64,000 nt of DNA from Planctomycetaceae bacterium (GTDB taxonomy: Bacteria > Planctomycetota > Planctomycetia > Planctomycetales > Planctomycetaceae): NCBI GenBank assembly GCA_024742875.1, contig JANSXP010000006.1, positions 1 to 64,000 of the forward strand, written 5' to 3'. This document shows, one piece after another, positions 48,003 to 57,449 of the stretch. The notes under the pieces were generated by a model. The model searched no databases and had not been told where the DNA came from. It saw only the letters and a program-made list of their open reading frames with translations. The position numbers and the translations under genes are program-made. The first letter of the stretch is position 1; every line of letters starts with the position of its first letter.

Positions 48003-48185
48003 GAACACAGATTTCGTAAGAACAGGGGCAAACAATTCCGCAGAACGGCAATCGCAGCAGCCCGAAAGAAAACGAGAATTGCACTAAGAGAAAAAACTGT
48101 CGTCGGAGATGTCAGCAGACGACGTCCCCGGTCGCGGGCGGGCATTGCGTGAGGGCCGTGGTGGTATTGGCGTGGCCGCAGCACG

Positions 48186-49025
48186 TCAGTCTTCAAAAAT
48201 GATGATCTCGTCCTCATCATCGTCGTCAGTCGTCCCCTCGATAATTTCAGCGTCCAGAATCTCCGCGTCCAGAATCTCTGCGTCCAGAATCTCTGCGTCA
48301 GGCACTTCGTCGTCCGGAACAGCCTCCGCCTCCAGGATCTCCACCTCTTCCAGAAGATCGTCGTCAACCAGTTCAGCGGCAATGATCTGATCGTCGGCAT
48401 CCGCCGGAACATCATCGATGATTGGCTCATCAATGACCTCGACCTCGTTCGTCTCCAGCAGGAAGGCGTCGTCCTGCTCCAGAGGCACGACATCATCGAT
48501 TATCTCAAATTCCTCTTCGCTGATGGGCTTCACATCATCCACAACGTCGGGCTCAGGATCCACCAGCTTGATCTGATCCGACTTCATCAGCTCTGCGTCG
48601 GCACCAGGCTCCGGTACCACCTCGGCTACAGGATCGGCAACCGGCGCGGCGGCGATTCCACTCGCCTGGTGACCGTTTGACGTCGGTTTGTCGGCGGCGG
48701 GCGCATCACTGACCACCGTGCGTTTGGATTCGATACGGGCGTTGGGGTGAAACTGAAATTCCACGTCCCCAATCTGCACCTTGTCTCCCAGCTGCATGGG
48801 GCTCACACGAGAGACACGTTTTCCGTTGACCCAGATCCCGTTCATGCTGCCCAGATCACGGATGAAGTAGGCATTGTCCACCTGCACCAGACAGCAGTGG
48901 CGACGCGAGATCTTCTGACTGTTGGTGATAATCGCGTCGCAGTCGGATCCACGTCCCACCATGACCACCGCGCGGTCAATCGGAATGACTTTTCCCTGCT
49001 TCAAGGGCTGAAGGACGGCGACCAT
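48186..49025 (-). CDS. FHA-domain protein with acidic repeat tail
   Basis: The 279-residue product has an N-terminal FHA domain (VMVGRGSDCDAIITNSQKIS, RRHCCLVQ, DLGSMNGIWVNGKRV), residues about 15-95, which binds phosphothreonine. The remaining two thirds are extremely acidic and Ile/Val-rich, ending in a tandem EILDA repeat and DDDDEDEIIIFED. FHA proteins usually dock to Ser/Thr kinase substrates; no kinase gene is nearby. No membrane segment. The acidic tail may interact with basic partners, but that is a guess. Confidence 0.85.
   Translation of the reverse strand: MVAVLQPLKQGKVIPIDRAVVMVGRGSDCDAIITNSQKISRRHCCLVQVDNAYFIRDLGSMNGIWVNGKRVSRVSPMQLGDKVQIGDVEFQFHPNARIESKRTVVSDAPAADKPTSNGHQASGIAAAPVADPVAEVVPEPGADAELMKSDQIKLVDPEPDVVDDVKPISEEEFEIIDDVVPLEQDDAFLLETNEVEVIDEPIIDDVPADADDQIIAAELVDDDLLEEVEILEAEAVPDDEVPDAEILDAEILDAEILDAEIIEGTTDDDDEDEIIIFED
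48250..48294 (-). repeat. 15-bp tandem repeat in the FHA gene
   Basis: Three consecutive 15-base units (plus-strand GCGTCCAGAATCTCY) at 48250-48264, 48265-48279 and 48280-48294, with one substitution, encode three successive EILDA units on the minus strand. A degenerate fourth copy begins at 48295. In frame, so copy-number change would lengthen or shorten the protein without disrupting it. Confidence 0.85.
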
Positions 49026-49320
49026 AGTTGTCGAGCCTGCTCAAGATTGGTGATCGTGGTTGATGAGATTTCAACGAAAGCAAGAAGGGAACAAGACGTC
49101 CGGGGCTGAAATTCTGCAGGCCCCCTGCCGGCTCGGCCAGTGAAATGTGAGACCGGTCATCGAAATCATCGGAATCGCTCTAATCGTTCCGACAGAATCA
49201 GATGAAACTTGAGCCTCGAAACGGCCGCCCGTTCAACTTCCAGCGGAAGAACGCTAATAATCGGATCTGCGGCAGCCCATCCCGCTGCTGTCGCCGACTG
49301 ATCCATCAGGAACTGCGTTC

Positions 49321-50661
49321 ATGAATCTGTTTGCCGCTGAAGAATCCCGAAACCGCGATCAGGCTCGCCCGCTCGCTGCCCGCATGCGACCCCAGTCGCT
49401 GGAAGAATTTACGGGGCAGTCGCACATTCTGGGCGCGGGCAAACTCCTGCGAAGGATGCTGGATGCCGACAAAATTGGCTCCATGATCTTTTACGGCCCG
49501 CCCGGGGTTGGCAAAACGTCGCTGGCTGAACTGATCGCCAAACACACCAGGCGAAGGTTCCGCAAACTCAATGCGACCATGGCGGGCGTCAAGGATGTCC
49601 GCGAACTGCTGGCGGAAGCCGACAAGCGACTGTCCACGCAGGGTGTGCAAACGGTGGTCTTCATCGACGAACTGCATCGATTCAGCCGCTCTCAGCAGGA
49701 CATCCTGCTGCCTGACGTGGAAGCGGGCACGATTTCGCTGATTGGTGCGACCACGGCCAATCCGTTCTTTTCTCTCGTGGCGCCGCTCATCAGTCGCAGT
49801 CAGATCTTCGAATTTCAGGAACTGACGACCGATGACATCACTGGACTTTTGCGTCGCGCTCTCACGGACCCGGAACGAGGGTTTGGGCAGCACGGTGTTG
49901 AAGTGGACGCCGACGCCCTGGCGATGATTGCGGAACTGTCCGATGGAGACGCGCGCCGCAGTCTGACATCGCTGGAAATCGCCGTGCTGTCTGTCGCAGA
50001 CTCTTCGCGCCATGTGGACGTGGAAGTCGCCAGAGAGTCACTTCAAAAGCGTGTGGTCCGTTTCGATCCCGGTGGAGACGATCACTACGACGTGGCCAGC
50101 GCATTCATCAAAAGTATTCGTGGCAGCGATCCGGATGCCGCACTGTACTGGCTGGCCCGAATGCTGGAGTCCGGAGAGGACCCCCGTTTTATTGCGCGAC
50201 GTCTGGTGATTTCTGCTTCGGAAGACATCGGTAATGCCGACCCTCAGGGCCTCCTGATCGCAACAGCCGCCTTTCAGGCCACGGAGACAATTGGCATGCC
50301 GGAAGTCCGCATCAACCTGGCTCAGGCCACCACCTATCTGGCCTGCGCGCCCAAATCGAACGCCTCGTACACGGCCATTGATGCGGCCCTTCAGGATATC
50401 CGGACACAGAGTGTGCTGCCGGTTCCCATGCACCTGAGGGACGGGCACTACAAAGGGGCCGAACGCCTCGGGCATGGCAAGGGCTATCTCTACGCCCATA
50501 ACGATGAACGCGGTTTTGTTGAGCAGGACTACCTTGGCGTAGAGAAGCAGTACTACCATCCCGTGAATCGGGGCCGTGAATCCGAGTTTCAGGTCTGGGT
50601 GGACCAGCTTCGACAGTCACGCCGGGACGCCACGCCGGGCAATTCCGGCAGCGATGACTAA
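49321..50661 (+). CDS. rarA: replication-associated recombination protein RarA (MgsA)
   Basis: RarA is a AAA+ ATPase related to clamp-loader subunits that acts at stalled replication forks. The 446-residue length is normal. Walker A is GPPGVGKTSL (about residue 59), Walker B is VVFIDELHRFSRSQQD, sensor 1 lies in IGATTANPFFSL, and the clamp-loader-like C-terminal domain has HYDVASAFIKSIRGSDPDAA and the RLVISASEDIGNADP signature. AGGA precedes ATG 49321. Its stop overlaps the stop region of the convergent gene by four bases. Cytoplasmic. Confidence 0.95.
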   Translation: MNLFAAEESRNRDQARPLAARMRPQSLEEFTGQSHILGAGKLLRRMLDADKIGSMIFYGPPGVGKTSLAELIAKHTRRRFRKLNATMAGVKDVRELLAEADKRLSTQGVQTVVFIDELHRFSRSQQDILLPDVEAGTISLIGATTANPFFSLVAPLISRSQIFEFQELTTDDITGLLRRALTDPERGFGQHGVEVDADALAMIAELSDGDARRSLTSLEIAVLSVADSSRHVDVEVARESLQKRVVRFDPGGDDHYDVASAFIKSIRGSDPDAALYWLARMLESGEDPRFIARRLVISASEDIGNADPQGLLIATAAFQATETIGMPEVRINLAQATTYLACAPKSNASYTAIDAALQDIRTQSVLPVPMHLRDGHYKGAERLGHGKGYLYAHNDERGFVEQDYLGVEKQYYHPVNRGRESEFQVWVDQLRQSRRDATPGNSGSDD

Positions 50662-51548
50662 GCCGCTTTACTGATGCGGGGCTGACTGGCATACCAGTTC
50701 AGCGCACCACTCAGACGCGCCTGTTTTTCGCCGCCGGGTATCAGCTGCAGAGTCTTCGCGGCGAGTGAGGCAAACGGCCGGGGAATGGCGGCCGTCAGTC
50801 CACGCCGCAGTTCGATTCGCTGGCCAATCGGTCGTTCCACAAACCCCATGCCTCGCTTGAACAGATCCAGCGATTCTCCGCCTGGCTGCAGTGACTGCAG
50901 CCCGATGGACACTTCCTGAATCTCCTCCCGCGCCATCGTGTGTTCCAAAAAGGTGTACAGCATGGCGTTGTTTGGCTTGAACTTCAGCTTTTCCTGACTC
51001 GACCGCACGATGCAGACATACTCCGTTGCTTCCACGCGGAACGAGATCAGAAACGCGCCCAGTTCTCCTTCATGCCACGCGGCCCAGGTTGTCGCACAGG
51101 GACTTTCTGAAACGGCGTGAAAATAGTTTTTCCAGTAAGTCTCAAAATCGTGCGGCAGACTCCGCCCCTGGCGAATGAGAGTTTCGGCATGCAGCCGGAT
51201 GCCCGCTTCTCCCAGGTCCTTCGCATCCATGGGGCCGGCTTCGCAGAATCGCAGTCCCTGGCGAGTTTTGTTGCGGGCGCGACTGATCAGCGTCCGCATG
51301 CCATAATCTTTATCAGTCACGACGTGCTGATAGCTGGGGACGCCACTGTCCACATCGCACGAATAGCGGGCCATCACGCCGGAAGGCCCAAGCACCTCCC
51401 GGGGATCAAAGTGCTCCGGATCAATCAGCCGATCGTAGGGAGTCGCCGTCCAGGCGCGGGAAAACACGTCATACCAATACAGTCCCTGGTACTCTCTGAC
51501 GGTGTGTCCAATTCGCTCGAGAAACTCGGCGTGGTAATGAGCGTCCAT
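50658..51548 (-). CDS. GNAT/FemAB-like acyltransferase family protein
   Basis: The 296-residue product (from ATG 51548) has a C-terminal half reading like a GNAT/FemAB-type N-acyltransferase fold (TWAAWHEGELGAFLISFRVE, FKPNNAMLYTFLEHTM, EVSIGLQSLQPG). The motif is weak and no close family is recognised. A GTG at 51605 would add 19 residues. It converges on rarA with a 4-base overlap of the stop codons. Function unknown; N-acylation of a peptide or amino sugar would be consistent with the fold. Confidence 0.6.
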   Translation of the reverse strand: MDAHYHAEFLERIGHTVREYQGLYWYDVFSRAWTATPYDRLIDPEHFDPREVLGPSGVMARYSCDVDSGVPSYQHVVTDKDYGMRTLISRARNKTRQGLRFCEAGPMDAKDLGEAGIRLHAETLIRQGRSLPHDFETYWKNYFHAVSESPCATTWAAWHEGELGAFLISFRVEATEYVCIVRSSQEKLKFKPNNAMLYTFLEHTMAREEIQEVSIGLQSLQPGGESLDLFKRGMGFVERPIGQRIELRRGLTAAIPRPFASLAAKTLQLIPGGEKQARLSGALNWYASQPRISKAA

Positions 51549-51807
51549 GTCATGACCCGAAAGGCGGCTGACAGAATCCCGATCAAACGCCGCCGGTTCG
51601 ATCACAGGCCGCTCGCAAGCGGCCGGGATGGTACCTCACTCGACCGATTTGCCTCAATACGCTTTTTCGAACGCGATGGTGACCACTCGATCGCCAGAGC
51701 AGGGCGATTTTGACTCGTTTTTTCAGCTGTCGGCGATTGTCACCCGACAACACGCCCGGGCAACCGCTATTTTTCACTCACCACACACCGCCCGATTCTG
51801 GTCGCCC

Positions 51808-52869
51808 ATGAGTTCCCCGGTTCATTTTTTCGATGCCGACGAAGTTGAGCAGCTGCGTCGCCGCGCACGCCTGGATCCTCAGGTAATTCGGCAGCTGCGC
51901 AACGATCTGCTCAAGAAATTCCGGCCTACCGACGAATGCCTGACGGGCCTTCCCGCGGACGAGGATCTGTCCGTCCATTCCCTGAAGCTGTATCGACAGC
52001 TGAATTCGCAAACAGACGGCGCCACCAAACTGCTGTTTCGCAACGCCGATCAGTTGCTGCTCGAATCCGTAATTCTGCGCATCGCGACCGGTCGTACGAC
52101 ACTGTGCGTCTCCAGCCAGGTGGGCTGTGCGGCGGCGTGTGATTTTTGCGCCACTGGAAAAATGGGCATCGCGCGGAATCTGACGGCCGCCGAAATTCTC
52201 GACCAGGTGCTGCAGGCCGGGCAGCTGCTGGCCACAGAATCGCGACGACTGAACAACATTGTCTTCATGGGCATGGGAGAACCGTTTCATAACACGGTCG
52301 CCCTGTATGAGGCTGTGCAGCAGCTCACTGACCCGCGGCTGTTTGACCGCTCCGGTGGCAACATTCTGGTGTCCACAGTGGGACTGCCGGACGAGATGGT
52401 CCGCTTTGCCAGGGCTTTCCCAAATGTCAATCTGGCGCTCAGCCTGCACTCAGCTGATCAGAAAAAACGCGAGTCGATCATTCCCCTTGCCAGGACGTAC
52501 CCACTGAAGTCACTGCACAACGCCGTTCGCCAGGTTCAGCAGATCAGTGGACGCGAGCTGATGATTGAGTACCTGATGCTGCAGGACATCAATGACTCTG
52601 TGGCCGACGCCGAACGGCTGCTGGACTGGCTGACCGATCTCTCGGTCCACGTGAATCTGATCCCCTACAACGCTGTTGAGGAGAGTCCACATCTGCAGGC
52701 GACAGGGCGGCCTCAGATTGAAGCGTTTGCCAGGGTGCTACGCGATGCTGGTCGCAAGACCACCATTCGCTACTCACTGGGCAGCGACATTGAAGCCGCA
52801 TGTGGACAGCTGGTGCGCATGGAAAATCGTCAGCAGGCCATCGACAGCCATCGCGCGTCAGGCAGCTAG
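51808..52869 (+). CDS. rlmN: radical SAM RNA methyltransferase, RlmN family
   Basis: RlmN methylates C2 of A2503 in 23S rRNA and A37 of some tRNAs. The 353-residue protein has the radical SAM cluster motif C107-x3-C111-x2-C114 (CAAACDFCATGKMG), FMGMGEPFHN, and STVGLPDEMVRFA. The second catalytic cysteine is C332 in DIEAACGQL, as in RlmN/Cfr. The preceding loop reads YSLGSDIEAA where most RlmN proteins have R-x-R-G, so substrate assignment is less certain. ATG 51808 is used because the family N-terminus starts shortly after it; upstream codons lack homology. Confidence 0.85.
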   Translation: MSSPVHFFDADEVEQLRRRARLDPQVIRQLRNDLLKKFRPTDECLTGLPADEDLSVHSLKLYRQLNSQTDGATKLLFRNADQLLLESVILRIATGRTTLCVSSQVGCAAACDFCATGKMGIARNLTAAEILDQVLQAGQLLATESRRLNNIVFMGMGEPFHNTVALYEAVQQLTDPRLFDRSGGNILVSTVGLPDEMVRFARAFPNVNLALSLHSADQKKRESIIPLARTYPLKSLHNAVRQVQQISGRELMIEYLMLQDINDSVADAERLLDWLTDLSVHVNLIPYNAVEESPHLQATGRPQIEAFARVLRDAGRKTTIRYSLGSDIEAACGQLVRMENRQQAIDSHRASGS

Positions 52870-52940
52870 ACGGCCATCACCGTCCAAGTGCCCGAGTGGC
52901 CCTGGACGTAGCGGGTCACGATGAGCTCGTCGGCCGCTCG

Positions 52941-54869
52941 CTACTGAGTCTTTCCAAAATGAAAGACGCTGCGTCCATTGACCGTCTCAATGGTGTAGTA
53001 CACCTCTCCCTGCTCATCTTCACCAAAAGCCAGCACCGGGAAGCCCGCTTTGGCGATGATGGCGTTCTGCACCACTTTTCCGCTTTCGGCGTCGTACTTG
53101 AGTGCCCAGATGCGACCGCTGATGTAGTCCGCGTAGAGATACATGCCCTGCAGTTCCGGAATGCGACTGCCGCGATAGACGAACCCTCCGGTAATGGACT
53201 TGCCCGTCTGATGATCATACTCCCACACGGGTTCCACCACCGACTGATTCTCCGGCAGCGCAATGTTGTTGAACGGATAGGAGGCTTCCCGCACGCTCCA
53301 GCCGTAGTTGCCGCCGGCTTTGACGATATTTATCTCTTCCCAGAAATCCTGCCCCACGTCTGCGGCCCACAGATCTCCCGTCATGCGATCGACCGTCATT
53401 CGCCAGACATTGCGAAACCCGTAAGCGTAGATTTCCGGTCTCACGTTTTCCTGTCCGACGAACGGGTTGTCAGCAGGGATGGCATAGCCCTTTCCTGACT
53501 CCTGACGGTTGACGTCAATCCGCAGAATGGAGCCCATCAGTGTTTGCAGGTTTTGACCGTTCCGCAACGGATCATTGCGACCGCCTCCATCGCCCAGCCC
53601 GATGTACAGATACCCGTCTTTGCCAAATGCGATGCTGCCACCATTGTGGTTGGAAAATGGCTGATCGATCTTCATCACCACCTGCTCGCTGTCCGGATCA
53701 GCCTTATTCGGATCGTCCGCAGACACCTGAAATCGCGACACAATCGATGTTCGCGGCTCGTCAGCGGACGTGTAGTAGACGTAAAAGGATCCATTGCTGG
53801 CGTATTCCGGATGGAAGGCCAGTCCCAAAAATCCTTCTTCGTTGTTCTTCTTCCAGTCCGCCACCTGACCACGCAGATCCAGAAAGAACGTGGCTTGCTC
53901 AACGTCGCGTCGATTCTTGAAGACGTAGATAGCGCCGCGCTGAGTGCCGGCGAAAATCCGATTGCTGCCATCGCCCGCATGTGTCAAAGCCATGGGGCGA
54001 ATGTTGCGAATCCGTCCCTGCTCATCCACACCTTCAAAGCCCTCCCATTTGAGCTGTGGAAATGCTTCTTCGCTGGCAATGTCGAGCGTCTGCTCACCCG
54101 TTGACGGCACACTGCCGTCGGCCGCGAGGCGGCGGACCTTGATGTTTCGAAACGAGACTGGATTGCCGTGATCCTGCAGGCAAATGTGCCCCTTTGTGGC
54201 TTTGCCGAAGGCGGCAAACTTCGCAAACTTGCTGGCCGCCACGCGCTTGTCCCACTCCGCATCGCCCTTGCGGAACGTGTAGTACGCAACGCCGTTCACG
54301 GCCACCTGACACAGGCGGGGAGAGATGCGCAGGTACAGCTGATTCCACTCTCCGGCTGGGCGGGTGGCATCGTCTATGTCCGGCAGATCAATGCCCGCCT
54401 GCTGTTCCGCGCGAGCCGCCCAGCGTGGCTTCACCGGTTTGTAAAGCTGATACAGCCAGCCGGCCTTCTGGGGATCGTGACCGTCCACGTTGTCCTGAAT
54501 CTGAACCTCCGGTCCGGTCTGCCACGGACGGGCTTCGGTCTCCAGCACGTGGAACATCAATCCACTGTTGCCGCCTTTGGAAATGCGGTACTCGAGAGAC
54601 AGCTCGAAGTTTTCGAACTGCTCTTTTGTGATGATGTCGCCCGCCTTCTTCTTCTTCCAGTGGATGGCCCCTTCGCTGACAGCCCAGCCATCTCCCATCT
54701 CCTGCTTCTGATAGTTCCGCCAGCCTTCCATAGACCGGCCATCAAACAGCAGTTCCCAGCCGCCCAGTTTTTCCGCCGGCGTGAGTCCATTCACAGGAAC
54801 TTCGGCCGCCGCCGAGCCAGACAGGATTCCAATCAGAGAGACAAACAGTGTCAGGGCAACCGGTCGCAT
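52941..54869 (-). CDS. DUF1080-PQQ-dependent sugar dehydrogenase fusion
   Basis: The 642-residue protein has a signal peptide (LTLFVSLIGILSGSAAA). Residues about 30-235 are a DUF1080/3-keto-disaccharide hydrolase domain (GWELLFDGRSMEGWRNYQ, FELSLEYRISKGGNSGLMFH). Residues about 265-642 form a glucose/sorbosone dehydrogenase beta-propeller (NGGSIAFGKDGYLYIGLGDG, YGFRNVWRMTVDRMTGDLW, ADVGQDFWEEIN). Members of the second family oxidise sugars with PQQ; DUF1080 relatives bind or cleave sugars. Periplasmic or extracellular. The pairing suggests binding and oxidation of the same carbohydrate. Monocistronic, convergent with rlmN. Confidence 0.92.
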   Translation of the reverse strand: MRPVALTLFVSLIGILSGSAAAEVPVNGLTPAEKLGGWELLFDGRSMEGWRNYQKQEMGDGWAVSEGAIHWKKKKAGDIITKEQFENFELSLEYRISKGGNSGLMFHVLETEARPWQTGPEVQIQDNVDGHDPQKAGWLYQLYKPVKPRWAARAEQQAGIDLPDIDDATRPAGEWNQLYLRISPRLCQVAVNGVAYYTFRKGDAEWDKRVAASKFAKFAAFGKATKGHICLQDHGNPVSFRNIKVRRLAADGSVPSTGEQTLDIASEEAFPQLKWEGFEGVDEQGRIRNIRPMALTHAGDGSNRIFAGTQRGAIYVFKNRRDVEQATFFLDLRGQVADWKKNNEEGFLGLAFHPEYASNGSFYVYYTSADEPRTSIVSRFQVSADDPNKADPDSEQVVMKIDQPFSNHNGGSIAFGKDGYLYIGLGDGGGRNDPLRNGQNLQTLMGSILRIDVNRQESGKGYAIPADNPFVGQENVRPEIYAYGFRNVWRMTVDRMTGDLWAADVGQDFWEEINIVKAGGNYGWSVREASYPFNNIALPENQSVVEPVWEYDHQTGKSITGGFVYRGSRIPELQGMYLYADYISGRIWALKYDAESGKVVQNAIIAKAGFPVLAFGEDEQGEVYYTIETVNGRSVFHFGKTQ

Positions 54870-55105
54870 AGGGAGTCACTCAGCAGAACAGAGAAAACGG
54901 AAACGAAGAAACCGAAATCGAAAGGCCAACAGGGCAAGGGACAAAGTGCACACTGCCTGTTCCGAAGTCTAACCGGACAGGGCGTGCGTTGCACGTACTC
55001 TCAACTCGCACTCGTGGACACCGCAGCGGATTAGAAGATCGGCCGTCGCGCGGCGACTTCACAACGGTCAACGGCCCTGCATGGAAGGTTGTCAGCAGCC
55101 GGATG

Positions 55106-56593
55106 TCACTCTGTGTTGCCCATCAGCGTGGCCAGCCAGCGGGTATCTTCAAATCCATCCATGGCAATGCGAGCGGTCATCGTCAAAGGCACGGACAGCA
55201 GCATGCCCACTGGTCCCAGCACCCATCCCCAAAAGAGCATGCAGCAAAAGACCACCAGCGGCGAGATGCCCAGGCTCTTGCCCATCATTCGTGGCTCGAC
55301 GAAGTTGCCGAGGATGCCGTTGACCGCCACATAGCCAAACACACACGCAAATGCTGGCAGACCGCCCAGTTCCAGCCAGCCAATCAGCACAGCAGGAATG
55401 GCAGCGATGAACGATCCGACATTGGGGATGTAGTTGAACAGAAAGGCAATCAGCCCCCACAAAGGCGCATGCGAGATGCCAATGAAGTGCAGCCAGACAG
55501 CAATCACCACACCGGTGATGAGGCTGATCCACGTCTTGATGACGATATAGTGCTGGACACTTTTGACAATCTGCGTGGCTCGTTCGGTTGCCTCTTCAGT
55601 ACGGACAAATGCCTCGTTAATTTTGCGGGTGAATCGCGGCGCTTCCAGCAGAATAAAGACAACCATCAGCAGCACCAGCATCGTCTTGCTCAGCAGCAGG
55701 CCAAGACTTTGCACCACTGTGGTCGCCAGACGAATGAGTGTACTGGGATCAAACTGACCAAAAACCTCGTCCGTCCAGCTTTGTTCCGTGTCGGGCATCG
55801 GCTGCTCCGACACCTTCCACAGGGTGGACCCCGAGGGCCGCTGCAGTCGAATCACATCAGCCGGTGTGGCGGAACGATTCGTCGTCTCTTCGGAGGGCGT
55901 GATGTCGCTCTGATCAGAGTCCTGTTCGTCATCGCCTGGCTGTGCACTCTCGGTCGTTGTTTCGCGATCCGAGTCGGCGGTGTCCGCTGCCGCTGAAGGT
56001 CCGCCAGTCAGGTTACTGGACGGACTGTCCGTTGCGACGCTGAGCGAACTGTCTTCTGTCAGGTCCGCATTCGCCCCGATATCACCCGAGGCACCGGTGG
56101 GTGCTGAGGGGCCTTCATCGACATCGGAAGTTCCCGCGGCGGGCTCATCAGCGACGCCATCATTGCCCCCTTCGCCGTCAGCGACGCCCACCTCCGCATC
56201 TGAATCTGCGTCTGCATCTGCGCCCCACTCGGGCATCCAGCTCTCCGCGAGGCTCTTGAGCGCCTCTTCTTTTTCGCCCAGCTTCTCGATGTAGTATTCC
56301 TGCTGAGAGGTGAAGCCGGCGATCGAGCTGGTCACGAAAAAGACGACACCAAACAACACGATGGACAACACGCCAATCACCACCAGCAGCGACAGCCACT
56401 CAGACATTCCCCGGGCGAGCAGACGAAAATAGGCCGGAGCGCTGATGATCGACAGAAATACGGCCAGCAGCAGCGGATTCAGCACGGGTTCCGCGGCCCG
56501 CATACCGGCGACCACAATCACAAAGGCGGCCGCCATATACAGATAAGAGACGCCGCCCGTCGAATTGTCTGTGGCCGGGGATTCGGAAGTCAT
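55106..56593 (-). CDS. AI-2E family (UPF0118) transporter with large acidic insert
   Basis: The 495-residue membrane protein has the AI-2E/TqsA-like fold: three N-terminal hydrophobic segments (residues about 15-90), a long central region, and a C-terminal set of about five segments (ISLITGVVIAVWLHFIGISH, LWGLIAFLFNYIPNVGSFIA, GNFVEPRMMGKSLGISPLVV). The GNFVEPRMMG signature is typical. Residues about 115-265 hold an Asp/Glu/Ser/Thr-rich insert of about 150 residues not found in ordinary members. AAGGTGG lies before ATG 56593. Substrate unknown; the family name is not evidence of AI-2 export. Located just downstream of the ABC cluster (58-base gap), so co-transcription is possible. Confidence 0.88.
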   Translation of the reverse strand: MTSESPATDNSTGGVSYLYMAAAFVIVVAGMRAAEPVLNPLLLAVFLSIISAPAYFRLLARGMSEWLSLLVVIGVLSIVLFGVVFFVTSSIAGFTSQQEYYIEKLGEKEEALKSLAESWMPEWGADADADSDAEVGVADGEGGNDGVADEPAAGTSDVDEGPSAPTGASGDIGANADLTEDSSLSVATDSPSSNLTGGPSAAADTADSDRETTTESAQPGDDEQDSDQSDITPSEETTNRSATPADVIRLQRPSGSTLWKVSEQPMPDTEQSWTDEVFGQFDPSTLIRLATTVVQSLGLLLSKTMLVLLMVVFILLEAPRFTRKINEAFVRTEEATERATQIVKSVQHYIVIKTWISLITGVVIAVWLHFIGISHAPLWGLIAFLFNYIPNVGSFIAAIPAVLIGWLELGGLPAFACVFGYVAVNGILGNFVEPRMMGKSLGISPLVVFCCMLFWGWVLGPVGMLLSVPLTMTARIAMDGFEDTRWLATLMGNTE

Positions 56594-56651
56594 CGTTCCA
56601 CCTTACCTGGCGGTCAGTCGACGGTTCCGCAGAAGCCCCCGATGGTGCGCC

Positions 56652-57449
56652 CTAAAGTTCACTTTCGGCAGCCGTCGTGAATTCGCGGACCTGCACGCTC
56701 GCAAAGCTAACGCTCAGAAAAACGGCGGTCAACGCCAGCAGCCACATCAACTGCAGAACCGCACTCTCATCAGAGGCGATGTACATATACAGCTCGGGTC
56801 GGTCAAACTGCTCTGGAATACTGATCCAGTTTGCCAGCAGCGATCTGAGCCGAAACTGAATCGTCATGCGATTGACGACCGCCGGAAACATGGCCAGAAA
56901 CAGCTCCACGGCTCCCGTGTAGACCACACAAAAGACCATCGCCCGGGCATGAAACAGGGTGCCAATCATCATGTACAGTGCGGCATACGCGAACGCCGAA
57001 CAGACGCTCAGTCCACAAAGCGCGATCATGGTGTCAAACTTGTGGTAGACCCGTGACAGCGGCACCGCCACACAGATCCCCAGAATGGTGGCAGACGAGG
57101 CCCACGTCACGGCCACCAGATACTTGCCAACCAGCAGATAGAACAGTCCGTTCGGCCGAGTCGCCAGGTAGATCCAGCTGTGTTGTTCCAGTTCCGTGGC
57201 GACGGTGGGAGCGGCCGTCAGCAGTACTCCCAGCATGCAGGCAATACTGGGCGCAAGAAAGTAAATCGCGATCGTAAAAAAGAACCCGATTTCGTCTGGC
57301 GCCAGCCCACTGCGGGAAAAGTTCATGTACTGCGTCATCATCGCTGTGATGACGACCGGAAAAGCGGCCACAATTAACCACCAGAAAGAACGCCCAGGGG
57401 TGAGGATTCGCTTCAGTTCAAATTTGTAAATCGCAATCAGACTGTTCAC
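56652..57449 (-). CDS. ABC-2 type transporter permease
   Basis: A 265-residue membrane protein with about six hydrophobic segments (LIVAAFPVVITAMM, FFFTIAIYFLAPSIACMLG, LVAVTWASSATILGICVAV, ALTAVFLSVSFASVQV). The layout is that of an ABC-2 permease. GTG 57449 overlaps the stop of the ATPase gene (57446-57448), with GAGGTG just upstream, so translational coupling is expected. Pairs with the ATPase at 57446-58399 to form one exporter; substrate unknown. Confidence 0.82.
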   Translation of the reverse strand: MNSLIAIYKFELKRILTPGRSFWWLIVAAFPVVITAMMTQYMNFSRSGLAPDEIGFFFTIAIYFLAPSIACMLGVLLTAAPTVATELEQHSWIYLATRPNGLFYLLVGKYLVAVTWASSATILGICVAVPLSRVYHKFDTMIALCGLSVCSAFAYAALYMMIGTLFHARAMVFCVVYTGAVELFLAMFPAVVNRMTIQFRLRSLLANWISIPEQFDRPELYMYIASDESAVLQLMWLLALTAVFLSVSFASVQVREFTTAAESEL

